Source of the DNA: Lachnospiraceae bacterium | GTDB lineage: Bacteria; Bacillota; Clostridia; Lachnospirales; Lachnospiraceae | Length of the DNA: 21,656 bases | Direction: 5' to 3' | Assembly (NCBI GenBank): GCA_900772845.1 | Contig: CAAGSD010000048.1 | Location: 1 to 21,656 of the forward strand | The notes under the pieces: generated by a model | Told to the model about the DNA's origin: nothing | The model's input: the letters and a program-made list of their open reading frames with translations, nothing else | Databases searched by the model: none | Shown here: positions 14,456 through 21,226 of the stretch, piece by piece | Position numbering within the stretch: position 1 is the stretch's first letter | Layout of the letters: each line of letters opens with the position of its first letter | Position numbers and translations under genes: made by a program

Positions 14456-16081
14456 TTACATCATCCCGCCCATGCCGGCTCCACCGGCGGGCATTGCAGG
14501 GGTGTCTTCCTTGATGTTAGCTACAACGCTTTCGGTAGTAAGCAGTGTGCTTGCTACGCTGGTAGCGTTCTGCAGGGCGCTTCTGGTAACCTTTGCGGGA
14601 TCCAGGATGCCTGCGCTTACCATATCTACATATTCCTCTTTCAGGGCATCGAAGCCGACACCGACCTCAGACTCACGTACCTTGTTGATGATAACGCTGC
14701 CTTCCAGTCCAGCGTTTGCTGCGATGTGGTACAGAGGAGCTTCCAGTGCTTTCAGCACGATGCCTGCACCGGTCTTCTCATCACCTTCCAGGCTGGCTGC
14801 CAGTTTGGCAACTTCCTTGGATGCATGAATGTATGCGGAACCACCACCACAGATGATACCTTCCTCTACGGCTGCTCTGGTAGCTGCCAGAGCATCTTCC
14901 AGACGAAGCTTAGCTTCCTTCATCTCGGTCTCGGTAGCAGCACCTACACGGATGACTGCAACACCACCGGACAGCTTAGCCAGTCTCTCCTGTAATTTCT
15001 CTCTGTCGAAATCAGAAGTGGTCTCTTCGATCTGCTTCTTGATCTGTGCGATTCTGGACTGTAATGCTTCCTTGTCGCCCTCACCGTCTACGATCACGGT
15101 GTTCTCTTTCTGAACTTTAACGGATTTTGCACGACCCAGCATATCCATTGTGGTATCCTTCAGTTCATAACCAAGCTCGGAACTGATCACAGTACCGCCG
15201 GTCAGGATTGCGATATCCTCCAGCATAGCTTTTCTTCTGTCACCATAGCCGGGAGCCTTAACAGCTACTACGTTGAACGTACCACGCAGCTTGTTAACGA
15301 TCAGGGTGGTCAGTGCCTCGCCCTCTACATCCTCAGCGATAATTAACAGCTTAGCGCCGGACTGAACAATCTGCTCTAACAGAGGCAGGATCTCCTGAAT
15401 GTTGGAGATCTTCTTATCAGTGATCAGGATATAAGGATTATCCAGAACAGCTTCCATCTTATCCATATCGGTTGCCATGTAAGCAGAGATATAACCTCTG
15501 TCGAACTGCATACCTTCTACCAGATCCAGCTCGGTCTGCATGGTCTTGGACTCTTCAATGGTGATAACACCGTTGTTGCTTACCTTCTCCATAGCATCTG
15601 CAACCAGCTGTCCTACAGCCTCATCTCCTGCGGAGATTGCTGCTACTCTTGCGATGTGCTCCTTGCCGTTTACTTTCTGGCTCATCTTACCGATAGCTTC
15701 TACTGCACATGCGGTTGCTTTCTTCATACCTTTTCTCAGGATGATAGGGTTAGCACCTGCTGCCAGGTTCTTCATACCTGCATTTACCATAGCCTGTGCC
15801 AGAACGGTTGCGGTAGTAGTACCATCACCGGCTACATCGTTGGTCTTGGTAGCTACTTCCTTTACCAGCTGTGCACCCATGTTCTCGAATGCGTCTTCCA
15901 GCTCGATCTCCTTTGCAATGGTAACACCATCGTTGGTGATCAGGGGTGCACCGAAGGACTTATCCAGTACTACGTTTCTTCCTTTGGGTCCTAAGGTTAC
16001 TCTTACGGTATCTGCCAGCTGGTTGACACCAGCCTCTAATGCTGCACGGGCTTCTGCGCCGTATTTAATCTCTTTTGCCAT
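14456..16081 (-). CDS. groEL: Chaperonin GroEL (60 kDa)
   Basis: ATP-driven folding chamber that works with GroES in the cytoplasm. The 541-aa length is standard. Landmarks include LGPKGRNVVLD (30-40), the ATP site DGVTIAKEIE and GDGTTTATVLAQ (85-96), the signature AAVEEGIICGGGSAY, and the flexible Gly/Met tail ending AGMGGMM. The ATG at 16081 has GGAGG at 16091-16095. It follows groES by 121 nt in the same operon, under CIRCE/HrcA control upstream of groES, and ends at the three-way-junction element and terminator. Nothing unusual in the protein. Confidence 0.99.
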   Translation of the reverse strand: MAKEIKYGAEARAALEAGVNQLADTVRVTLGPKGRNVVLDKSFGAPLITNDGVTIAKEIELEDAFENMGAQLVKEVATKTNDVAGDGTTTATVLAQAMVNAGMKNLAAGANPIILRKGMKKATACAVEAIGKMSQKVNGKEHIARVAAISAGDEAVGQLVADAMEKVSNNGVITIEESKTMQTELDLVEGMQFDRGYISAYMATDMDKMEAVLDNPYILITDKKISNIQEILPLLEQIVQSGAKLLIIAEDVEGEALTTLIVNKLRGTFNVVAVKAPGYGDRRKAMLEDIAILTGGTVISSELGYELKDTTMDMLGRAKSVKVQKENTVIVDGEGDKEALQSRIAQIKKQIEETTSDFDREKLQERLAKLSGGVAVIRVGAATETEMKEAKLRLEDALAATRAAVEEGIICGGGSAYIHASKEVAKLAASLEGDEKTGAGIVLKALEAPLYHIAANAGLEGSVIINKVRESEVGVGFDALKEEYVDMVSAGILDPAKVTRSALQNATSVASTLLTTESVVANIKEDTPAMPAGGAGMGGMM

Positions 16082-16146
16082 AATAATCAGCCTCCAATTT
16101 ATTTGTTCATAGTCTTAATTTGTTATTAATTTTTTGCAATTACTGC

Positions 16147-16199
16147 AGCTATTCAGAACTCCATTCGCAGAACGCAGTTTTACATGGCTCTGAATAGTT
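16147..16199. repeat. Intercistronic palindromic repeat between groES and groEL
   Basis: Arms AGCTATTCAGA (left) and TCTGAATAGTT (right) enclose a 30-nt core in which CCAT and ATGG can also pair. Similar ends occur at 21111-21158, and the right arm is repeated at 11760-11772. In the groESL transcript it would form a hairpin that could affect stability or the ratio of the two proteins. Confidence 0.5.
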
Positions 16200-16202
16200 A
16201 CA

Positions 16203-16487
16203 TTACTGAATGATTGCAAGGATGTCGCTCTGCTTTACGATGATGTACTCTTCGTCATCCAGCTTTACTTCGGTTCCGGAGTATTTGGAATAGATGACCT
16301 GATCGCCAACCTTAACTTCCATCTTTACTTCCTTACCGTCTACGACACCGCCGGGGCCGACAGCAACAACTTCTGCCTGCTGGGGCTTTTCCTTATTCTG
16401 ACCGGGGAGCACGATACCGGACTTGGTAGTCTCCTCTGCAACTAACTGTTTTAATACTACTCTGTCACCTAAGGGTTTCAAATTCAT
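16203..16487 (-). CDS. groES: Co-chaperonin GroES (10 kDa)
   Basis: Heptameric lid of the GroEL chamber. It has 94 aa, the usual length. MNLKPLGDRVVLK opens the protein, followed by the mobile loop region EETTKSGIVLPGQNKEKPQQAEVVAVGPG and the end SKYSGTEVKLDDEEYIIVKQSDILAII. The ATG at 16487 has AAGGAGG 7 nt upstream. It is the first gene of the groESL operon, with CIRCE in its leader. Confidence 0.99.
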   Translation of the reverse strand: MNLKPLGDRVVLKQLVAEETTKSGIVLPGQNKEKPQQAEVVAVGPGGVVDGKEVKMEVKVGDQVIYSKYSGTEVKLDDEEYIIVKQSDILAIIQ

Positions 16488-16539
16488 GACAACTGCCTCC
16501 TTATAACTATTTAAATATCATATTACTCTTTTTCATTTG

Positions 16540-16566
16540 TTAGCACTCATTTTTATCGAGTGCTAA
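16540..16566. promoter_or_regulatory. CIRCE operator (HrcA binding site)
   Basis: TTAGCACTC-N9-GAGTGCTAA, a perfect match to the consensus inverted repeat. It lies between the groES promoter and start codon, so HrcA would repress groESL in the absence of heat stress. hrcA itself is not in this window. Confidence 0.98.
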
Positions 16567-16568
16567 TT

Positions 16569-16607
16569 TCTATAGCTTATATTAGTTTTATATGCCAAGT
16601 TTTTCAA
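16569..16607 (-). promoter_or_regulatory. groESL promoter
   Basis: Minus strand TTGAAA (16602-16607), 17-bp spacer, TAATAT (16579-16584). An overlapping alternative is TTGGCA (16593-16598), 18 bp, TATAGA (16569-16574). In both, the transcript starts at or just before CIRCE. Confidence 0.65.
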
Positions 16608-16831
16608 ACGCATTCACATTTGTTTAAACATCTATTTCTCATATTATCTCGTGTTTTCTCTATTTTTCTTTCGTTTTTATATCGCATGTATGAAAATGAG
16701 ATTTAATATTTCGTTTATAATTCTAAAAATACATGCCCGTACATTCCCACTCTTAACAGTTCAATGAGGTACATGCTCCACGTACGACTTCTTGTACAAG
16801 CACAAATCTGTATCTGGCGCATTGTATAAGC
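16608..16831. other. AT-rich spacer between groES promoter and the FNT channel terminator
   Basis: No open frame, promoter pair or stable long hairpin that I can support. It contains short palindromes TGTTTAAACA (16621-16630) and CTTGTACAAG (16791-16800) only. Confidence 0.6.
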
Positions 16832-16869
16832 AAAAAGCAGCCGGGGATCCTGTCATATCCCAAGCTGCT
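16832..16869 (-). terminator. Intrinsic terminator of the FNT channel gene
   Basis: Minus strand AGCAGC (16864-16869) pairs with GCTGCT (16836-16841), with inner GGGAT/ATCCC pairing, followed by TTTTT at 16832-16836. It lies about 40 nt past the stop. Confidence 0.87.
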
Positions 16870-16907
16870 CCTGTTCTACTCTGTATTTACTTTGTGATCC
16901 GCCCGTC

Positions 16908-17771
16908 CTATGCTGTCTTGGCATCCTCATGCCATTTCTGCCACTTCTTCTTATAGATAAAGTAACAGGGGATTCCTACGAATACCATTCCGCCCAAGAT
17001 ATTGCCGATGGTAACGGGAATAAAATTGTTCAGGCTGTGCAGCACCGTCAGTCCGTGGATCTGCTCTGCAGTCAGTCCGTAAGCTTCCTGCGCCTTTGCC
17101 ACGTAAACAGGATTCTGTGCAGCCATCATGCCTACGGGAATGTAAAACATATTTGCAACACAGTGCTCGAAGCCACCGACCACAAACGCCATAATAGGGA
17201 AAAAGATTGCCCAGACTTTGCCTACGATATCGGTTGCTGCCGCCGCCATCAGGATTGCGATACATACCAGAATATTGCACAGGATACCGGAGGTGATTCC
17301 CCTCAGCGGAGAGATACCAACCTTGCCGACTGCCACTTTGATAGCATAGGCACCCAGCAGCCCACCGCTGTAATCCAGATTTCCGGAAAAATAAATCAAT
17401 GTGTCAATGATCAGTGCTCCCACCAGGTTACTGAAATATACTACGATCAGATTCCGGATACATTCAAACCAGGTGACCTTCTTGCCTACCACATCCATGA
17501 CGATCAGACAGTTACCTGTAAAAAGCTCTCCGCCTACAAATACAATGATCATCAGTCCCACCGGGAAGATAATACCTGCCACAAATCGTGCCAGACCTAC
17601 ATTGTCGATGGCATGCGCTGCGGTACTGCTGGTAGCTCCACCCAGTGCAATAAATGCACCCGCCATAATGCCTAACAGAATCATCTTGCCCAGGGGAAGA
17701 TGTGCCTTTCCCTCTCCGGCTTTCATGTTGGTATCAATGACTTCCGCCGGGGTATTAAAATGCTGTTCCAT
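16908..17771 (-). CDS. Formate/nitrite transporter family channel (FNT; FocA/NirC/HSC type)
   Basis: A pentameric inner-membrane channel for small monovalent anions such as formate, nitrite or hydrosulfide. It has 287 aa with six hydrophobic segments. FNT signatures are FVGGELFTGN (78-87), the SPLRGITSGILCN stretch (154-166) and GGFEHCVANMFYIP (199-212), with the central pore His203. The ATG at 17771 is preferred, with GAGGG 5 nt upstream; a longer frame to 17822 has weaker sites. It is a single-gene unit with its own terminator. No pflB, nitrite reductase or sulfide genes are beside it, so the substrate is open. In fermenting gut Clostridia formate is the likeliest guess. Confidence 0.93.
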   Translation of the reverse strand: MEQHFNTPAEVIDTNMKAGEGKAHLPLGKMILLGIMAGAFIALGGATSSTAAHAIDNVGLARFVAGIIFPVGLMIIVFVGGELFTGNCLIVMDVVGKKVTWFECIRNLIVVYFSNLVGALIIDTLIYFSGNLDYSGGLLGAYAIKVAVGKVGISPLRGITSGILCNILVCIAILMAAAATDIVGKVWAIFFPIMAFVVGGFEHCVANMFYIPVGMMAAQNPVYVAKAQEAYGLTAEQIHGLTVLHSLNNFIPVTIGNILGGMVFVGIPCYFIYKKKWQKWHEDAKTA

Positions 17772-17953
17772 ATTTTCCCTCATTTCCGTACAGCTTCGCC
17801 TGCCGTACCTTTTCCTACTCATTTTGCTTCTATATTACACTAATTCTGCATCTGTAAGCAAGGTTTTCGCACGATGTATCCCATTATATACATTCTTTTG
17901 TGGCTGTATTTCCCACTTTTGTCATTTAAAGTCTAATTTTGCAATTTTTTTGG

Positions 17954-18002
17954 CTTTTTTTGCAAAAAAGTGCTAGACAAAAGTCGGATTGTGTACTATA
18001 CT
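17954..18002 (+). promoter_or_regulatory. Promoter with upstream palindrome driving a candidate sRNA
   Basis: TAGACA (17974-17979), 17-bp spacer, TATACT (17997-18002) on the plus strand. A T/A-rich palindrome CTTTTTTTGCAAAAAAG (17954-17970) lies directly upstream; it could be an UP element or operator. No coding frame with a ribosome-binding site follows. Confidence 0.65.
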
Positions 18003-18008
18003 AAACTT

Positions 18009-18130
18009 GTTCGGTGAGAGCCGAACCGCTTATATAAGTAGATTTCCGGAAGAATTCCCCTTTTACACAATTAAAGTGGCTGCAGGTTTCCCGCCTGCGG
18101 CTGCTTTAATTGTATTATAAGGCATTTTTT
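18009..18130 (+). ncRNA. Candidate small RNA of about 120 nt upstream of tRNA-Trp
   Basis: Predicted to start near 18009. A 7-bp hairpin GTTCGGT/GCCGAAC with a GAGA (GNRA-type) loop opens the RNA (18009-18026). About 40 nt of unpaired sequence follow, then a 20-bp hairpin (18067-18113) pairing ACAATTAAAG with CTTTAATTGT and GCAGG with CCTGC. A T tract lies at 18125-18130. No known RNA family was recognised; SRP RNA and common riboswitches were considered and do not fit. The end is uncertain because the T tract is about 12 nt past the stem. Confidence 0.5.
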
Positions 18131-18180
18131 ACCATTTTCTTCAAATTGCAAAAGTTTTTGCAATAATTTAAATTTTTCAC

Positions 18181-18210
18181 TTGCTAAATGGTAAACAGGT
18201 ATGCTATAAT
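18181..18210 (+). promoter_or_regulatory. Promoter of tRNA-Trp
   Basis: TTGCTA (18181-18186), 18-bp spacer, extended -10 TGCTATAAT (18202-18210). It lies about 35 nt before the tRNA. A near-palindrome ATTGCAAAAGTTTTTGCAAT sits upstream. Confidence 0.75.
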
Positions 18211-18245
18211 AGCTTTCGTCAGTGATTCAGCTGATACAATTTCAT

Positions 18246-18316
18246 AGGGGAATAGTACAGCGGTAGTGCGGCGGTCTCCAAAACCGTTAACGGGGGTTCG
18301 ATCCCCTCTTCCCCTG
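18246..18316 (+). tRNA. tRNA-Trp (anticodon CCA)
   Basis: The 71-nt cloverleaf has acceptor AGGGGAA/TTCCCCT, D stem GTAC/GTGC with loop AGCGGTA, anticodon stem GCGGT/ACCGT with loop CTCCAAA (anticodon CCA), and T arm with TTCGATC. The discriminator is G, and the 3' CCA is not encoded. It has its own promoter and terminator. Confidence 0.97.
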
Positions 18317-18320
18317 CTTT

Positions 18321-18347
18321 AAAAAGTCGATTTTATCGGCTTTTTTT
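18321..18347 (+). terminator. Intrinsic terminator of tRNA-Trp
   Basis: AAAAAGTCGA (18321-18330) pairs with TCGGCTTTTT (18336-18345) around TTTTA, followed by more T. Confidence 0.85.
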
Positions 18348-18361
18348 ATTTTCTGTTTTGG

Positions 18362-18419
18362 TAACACTTTTTACCTCACCATGGTGCGATCTGAAGAATC
18401 ACGCCATGATGGGGTGTTA
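18362..18419. other. Imperfect long hairpin upstream of the toxin promoter
   Basis: TAACAC and GTGTTA close a region containing CACCATGGTGCGAT and ATCACGCCATG, which pair imperfectly; TTATTTTA follows. It may be a weak second terminator after the tRNA. No gene was seen here. Confidence 0.35.
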
Positions 18420-18458
18420 TTTTAATGTGAATTAACAGGAATGTTTTTCATCATGATA

Positions 18459-18487
18459 TTGAACATACGTTCGATTTGTGTTATACT
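18459..18487 (+). promoter_or_regulatory. Promoter with LexA (SOS) box over the -35
   Basis: TTGAAC (18459-18464), 17-bp spacer, TATACT (18482-18487). GAACATACGTTC (18461-18472) matches the Firmicute LexA/DinR core GAAC-N4-GTTC, with inner bases fitting the Bacillus consensus, and overlaps the -35. LexA would repress until DNA damage. The motif is seen; LexA control is inferred. Confidence 0.72.
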
Positions 18488-18536
18488 GTATTTGTGTAAT
18501 CGAACAGAAAGCGGATGCGATTTTCCGATTGTTAGA

Positions 18537-18564
18537 TGCCCTCTAGTCTTACATAAGGAGGGTG
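18537..18564 (+). promoter_or_regulatory. Hairpin able to sequester the toxin ribosome-binding site
   Basis: TGCCCTC (18537-18543) pairs with GAGGGTG (18558-18564), covering the AAGGAGG ribosome-binding site (18555-18561). Such anti-Shine-Dalgarno pairing is common in type I toxin mRNAs. Confidence 0.6.
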
Positions 18565-18570
18565 ATGCCC

Positions 18571-18666
18571 ATGAATACGATGGAAGTACTTACTCTGTTG
18601 TTAGTTGTCTTTGCAGCTTTATCATACATTGACAGACATGGTGACGATAATAACAAAAAGAAATAA
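18571..18666 (+). CDS. Small single-span membrane peptide, putative type I (holin-like) toxin
   Basis: A 31-aa peptide starting MNTMEVLTLLLVV. Residues 5-20 are a hydrophobic span, followed by a charged tail with DRHGDD and a terminal KKK. This is the build of small membrane toxins such as TxpA/BsrG or the holin-like toxin families, which damage membrane potential. The ATG at 18571 is 9 nt after a strong AAGGAGG. An ATG two codons earlier is possible but too close. The last Lys codons and stop lie inside the stem of a bidirectional terminator. A LexA-box promoter lies about 85 nt upstream, and an antisense RNA promoter faces the 3' end. Toxicity is inferred from build and context; no homolog search was done. 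Confidence 0.75.
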   Translation: MNTMEVLTLLLVVFAALSYIDRHGDDNNKKK

Positions 18667-18707
18667 GCATCCCCAACCGTCCAAAGTTAGAATGCTCATT
18701 TCTTTTT
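18655..18707. terminator. Bidirectional terminator shared by toxin mRNA and antisense RNA
   Basis: AAAAAGAAATAAGCAT (18655-18670) pairs with ATGCTCATTTCTTTTT (18692-18707) over 16 positions with one mismatch, which is a G-U pair on the minus-strand RNA. U tracts exist in both directions. It covers the toxin stop codon. Confidence 0.8.
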
Positions 18708-18762
18708 ACTAGTTTTATTTAACTGAGGGCAAATCGGAATTTTCACCTCCGACCACCTTTCT
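18655..18762 (-). ncRNA. Putative antisense antitoxin RNA
   Basis: From the promoter at 18769-18798 the transcript would start near 18762 and run into the bidirectional terminator, about 108 nt. It is complementary to the 3' end of the toxin gene and to its 3' UTR. A TCGGA/TCCGA hairpin lies in its first half. This convergent, 3'-overlapping layout is that of txpA/ratA-like type I systems. Existence of the RNA is inferred. Confidence 0.62.
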
Positions 18763-18768
18763 AAGTAG

Positions 18769-18798
18769 ATTATACACTAAGAGGGGTTGAGAAATCAA
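18769..18798 (-). promoter_or_regulatory. Promoter of the antisense antitoxin RNA
   Basis: Minus strand TTGATT (18793-18798), 18-bp spacer, TATAAT (18769-18774). The -35 lies inside a plus-strand terminator stem. Confidence 0.68.
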
Positions 18799-18810
18799 TC
18801 CCTCTTTTTT
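18781..18810 (+). terminator. Strong plus-strand terminator before the 3' end of coaW
   Basis: GAGGGGTTGA (18781-18790) pairs with TCAATCCCTC (18795-18804) around a GAAA tetraloop, followed by TTTTTT. It would stop any toxin transcript that reads past the first terminator, and protects the convergent pantothenate kinase gene. Confidence 0.85.
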
Positions 18811-18814
18811 CTCA

Positions 18815-19648
18815 TCAAATCTCCTCTTTCGCCGCATCCGGTGCGATCACCGCCCCGATTGCGGTAGCATAGTCGGAGTACTCCGGTATGCTGATCTTCA
18901 CATCCCACAGGCTCTTGAAGTCCTCGATGATCTGGCGGCATTCGAAGAATTTAGTCAGGCCGCCGATGAGGATGTAATCCTTGATGCCGGTGCTGGCAGA
19001 TGCGAGGATGCCTGCCTGGCAGATGTTCTCGATCACCATATGTACGATACCTGCCGCAATGTCCTCAGGCTTGGACTGGGCATCGGCTTTACCGAAATTG
19101 GATGCGGTCACATCCAGATTCAGTCCGGGGAGTTTTTCCTTGGCCAGATCCCCAATACGCAGGTCGATCTTTGTCACGTCACCTTTGCGGGACAGTGGTA
19201 CGATCTCATGGATGTCCCCGGTGTTCAGGATGATGGATGACAATCCGCAGATGGTGCCGCCGCCTAAGCCGACACCGCCTAAATGCTTCATCTCATGTTC
19301 CGTCACTTTGACAAAAAAGCTTCCGGTACCCATGCTGATGACGATGACTTCTTTTTTATCAGTAAGATAATATCCACCGGTTCCTGTGGCAATGAATTCA
19401 TCTACCTTATAGGTAGGACGATCATATACCGCTTTCTCCACATATTTGCTTCCCACGCCGGTGATATAGACACCTTCCACATCCGAAAGCTGCAGATTAT
19501 TCTCATACAGGTATCTTCCAAAAGCGCCGTAGAGAGATGCCACCTGGCTGTCTGCTTTCACCGCCATTGGCGGAAGCATATGCTCTCCTTCAAAAGCTAC
19601 AATCTTGGTTGTACTGCTGCCGATATCAATTCCTATTCTCACGGGCAT
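18815..19648 (-). CDS. coaW: Type II pantothenate kinase
   Basis: Phosphorylates pantothenate with ATP, the first step of coenzyme A synthesis. The 277-aa protein has an actin-like ATPase fold. The phosphate loop is GIDIGSSTTK (6-15). VDEF carries Glu84, the likely catalytic base. SMGTGS (105-110) and GGVGLGGGTICGL (124-136) are the nucleotide and pantothenate-site motifs of the Fumble/CoaW group. Enzyme activases of the BcrAD/HgdC family share the fold, but the iron-sulfur cysteines they need are absent. The ATG at 19648 has AGGAGG 8 nt upstream; a longer frame to 19696 lacks a site. It follows radA by 56 nt, probably in one operon. Confidence 0.87.
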   Translation of the reverse strand: MPVRIGIDIGSSTTKIVAFEGEHMLPPMAVKADSQVASLYGAFGRYLYENNLQLSDVEGVYITGVGSKYVEKAVYDRPTYKVDEFIATGTGGYYLTDKKEVIVISMGTGSFFVKVTEHEMKHLGGVGLGGGTICGLSSIILNTGDIHEIVPLSRKGDVTKIDLRIGDLAKEKLPGLNLDVTASNFGKADAQSKPEDIAAGIVHMVIENICQAGILASASTGIKDYILIGGLTKFFECRQIIEDFKSLWDVKISIPEYSDYATAIGAVIAPDAAKEEI

Positions 19649-19704
19649 ATCTTTGTCCTCCTCATATATTCCGACCTGATATGGTCTTATTGGCACTCAC
19701 TTCA

Positions 19705-21087
19705 TCAGACAAACACTTTGTCCATGGCATCCTGCACGGAGCTGACGCCAATAACACGGATCTTGCTTCCTTTTTTGCACTCTTCCAGTGACACGTATGG
19801 CACTACACATTCTTCGAAACCCAGCTTCTCCGCCTCTGCCACACGCTGTTTTGCCATGCTGACGGCACGAACCTCTCCGCTCAGTCCCACTTCTCCGAAA
19901 GCCACCAGTTTAGGACTTAAGGCCTTATTCCGGAAACTGGATAGAATCGCCAGCACAATACCCAGATCAATGGCCGGTTCCTGGATTTTGATGCCACCGG
20001 TAATATTCACGTAGGCATCGCAGGAGGACAGCTGTACCCCGGATCGTTTCTCCAATACTGCCATCAGCAGATTTACACGGTTGAAATCCGTACCGGTGGT
20101 CTGTCTTCTGGGGATGCCGAAATTACTGTGGCACACCAGTGCCTGCAGCTCGATCAGAAGCGGTCTGGTACCCTCCATGGTACATGCCACCACAGAGCCG
20201 CTGGCATTCTCCGGCCGTCCGTTCAGCATATATTCCGAAGGGTTCTTCACCTCCGCAAGTCCCGTCTCCCGCATCTCGAAGACGCCGATCTCATTGGTAG
20301 ATCCGAAACGATTCTTCACTCCCCGCAGGATACGATAGGACGCATGTCTGTCCCCTTCAAAATAAAGCACTGTATCCACCATATGTTCCAACACTCTGGG
20401 GCCTGCCACCGTACCTTCCTTGGTCACGTGGCCTACGATGAAGATTGAGATTCCCAGTCCCTTTGCCAGTTGCAGCAAAATGCCGGTGGATTCTCTTACC
20501 TGGGATACACTTCCCGGCGCCGCCGACACATTTTCATTGTACATGGTCTGGATGGAGTCGATGATCACGACCTCTGGTTTGCTCTTGCGGATCACTTCAC
20601 TGATAATATCCAGATTCGTCTCGCACAATAACAGCATATGCTCCGAAAAGCTTCCCAACCGGTCCGCCCGCATTTTGATCTGTACCTTGGATTCCTCTCC
20701 CGAGATATACAATACTTTATGTCCCGCCGCCGACAGATTATGACATACCTGCAAAAGCAGTGTGGACTTACCGATGCCGGGGTCTCCGCCTACCAGCGTC
20801 AGGGATCCCTGTACGATCCCTCCGCCCAGCACCCTGTCCAGTTCTTTGATACCGGTAAGGGTCTTGTTTTCCTCACGGATCATGATTTCGGAAAGTATGC
20901 AGGGTTCTGAAGCCTCTCTCCGGTCTCTCTTTGTGCCGTTTCCGGTATTTTTCAATTCCGCTTTATCTATCGTCTCTTCCACGAAAGTATTCCATTCTCT
21001 ACAGCCGGGACATTGTCCCAGCCATTTCGTGGATTCATAGCCACAGTTCTGACAGAAGAATACGGTGGCTGTCTTTCCTTTTGCCAT
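19705..21087 (-). CDS. radA: DNA repair protein RadA/Sms
   Basis: RecA-like ATPase that helps process recombination intermediates and branch migration. It has 460 aa, the usual length. The N-terminal zinc finger is C12-x2-C15 and C26-x2-C29. The Walker A is GDPGIGKST (101-109), the Walker B region is VVIIDSIQT, and the RadA-specific motif is KNRFG (258-262). The C-terminal Lon-protease-like domain (about 290-455) is of the inactive type found in RadA. The ATG at 21087 has GAGGAG 5 nt upstream. It precedes coaW on the same strand and lies after a terminator, but no clear promoter was found in the 75 nt between. Confidence 0.98.
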   Translation of the reverse strand: MAKGKTATVFFCQNCGYESTKWLGQCPGCREWNTFVEETIDKAELKNTGNGTKRDRREASEPCILSEIMIREENKTLTGIKELDRVLGGGIVQGSLTLVGGDPGIGKSTLLLQVCHNLSAAGHKVLYISGEESKVQIKMRADRLGSFSEHMLLLCETNLDIISEVIRKSKPEVVIIDSIQTMYNENVSAAPGSVSQVRESTGILLQLAKGLGISIFIVGHVTKEGTVAGPRVLEHMVDTVLYFEGDRHASYRILRGVKNRFGSTNEIGVFEMRETGLAEVKNPSEYMLNGRPENASGSVVACTMEGTRPLLIELQALVCHSNFGIPRRQTTGTDFNRVNLLMAVLEKRSGVQLSSCDAYVNITGGIKIQEPAIDLGIVLAILSSFRNKALSPKLVAFGEVGLSGEVRAVSMAKQRVAEAEKLGFEECVVPYVSLEECKKGSKIRVIGVSSVQDAMDKVFV

Positions 21088-21110
21088 GCTCTCTCCTCAA
21101 TAATCGTAAT

Positions 21111-21158
21111 AGCTATTCCAGGCTCCTCCTCAAAACCGCCTCCGGAAGGCTCTGAATA
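21111..21158. repeat. Intergenic palindromic repeat upstream of radA
   Basis: AGCTATTCCAGGCTCC at the left and GGCTCTGAATA at the right mirror the ends of the groES-groEL repeat (16147-16199), with a different core. It is an imperfect hairpin in the radA leader. Confidence 0.4.
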
Positions 21159-21161
21159 TTT

Positions 21162-21211
21162 AAAAAAGAGCCCCGACACGAAGTACTACAATCTCCTCCG
21201 TGCCTGGACTC
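21162..21211 (-). terminator. Intrinsic terminator between the small conserved gene and radA
   Basis: Minus strand GAGTCCAGGCACG (21199-21211) pairs with CGTGTCGGGGCTC (21168-21180) with one A-G mismatch and an 18-nt loop, followed by TTTTTT (21162-21167). It lies 15 nt past the stop of the upstream gene. Confidence 0.8.
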
Positions 21212-21226
21212 CTTTGCAGTGCGTCC

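Noticed and set aside
16929..17675. Plus-strand frame of 248 codons opposite the FNT channel gene
   Set aside because: His/Cys/Asp-rich nonsense composition typical of the complement of a membrane protein gene.
18009..18130. Signal recognition particle RNA or a known riboswitch
   Set aside because: A CCGGAAG string recalls SRP RNA, but the surrounding conserved helix and loop bases are absent, and no downstream gene on that strand would be controlled.
18441..18632. 63-codon plus-strand frame overlapping the toxin gene in another phase
   Set aside because: It starts upstream of the predicted promoter start, and no ribosome-binding site precedes it; the shorter in-phase toxin frame has AAGGAGG.
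18815..19648. 2-hydroxyacyl-CoA dehydratase activase (BadF/HgdC type)
   Set aside because: Same ATPase fold, but the cysteines for the bridging iron-sulfur cluster are missing and the CoaW motifs are present.
19283..20014. Plus-strand frame of 243 codons across the radA-coaW junction
   Set aside because: Antisense to two well-identified genes, with no site or domain.
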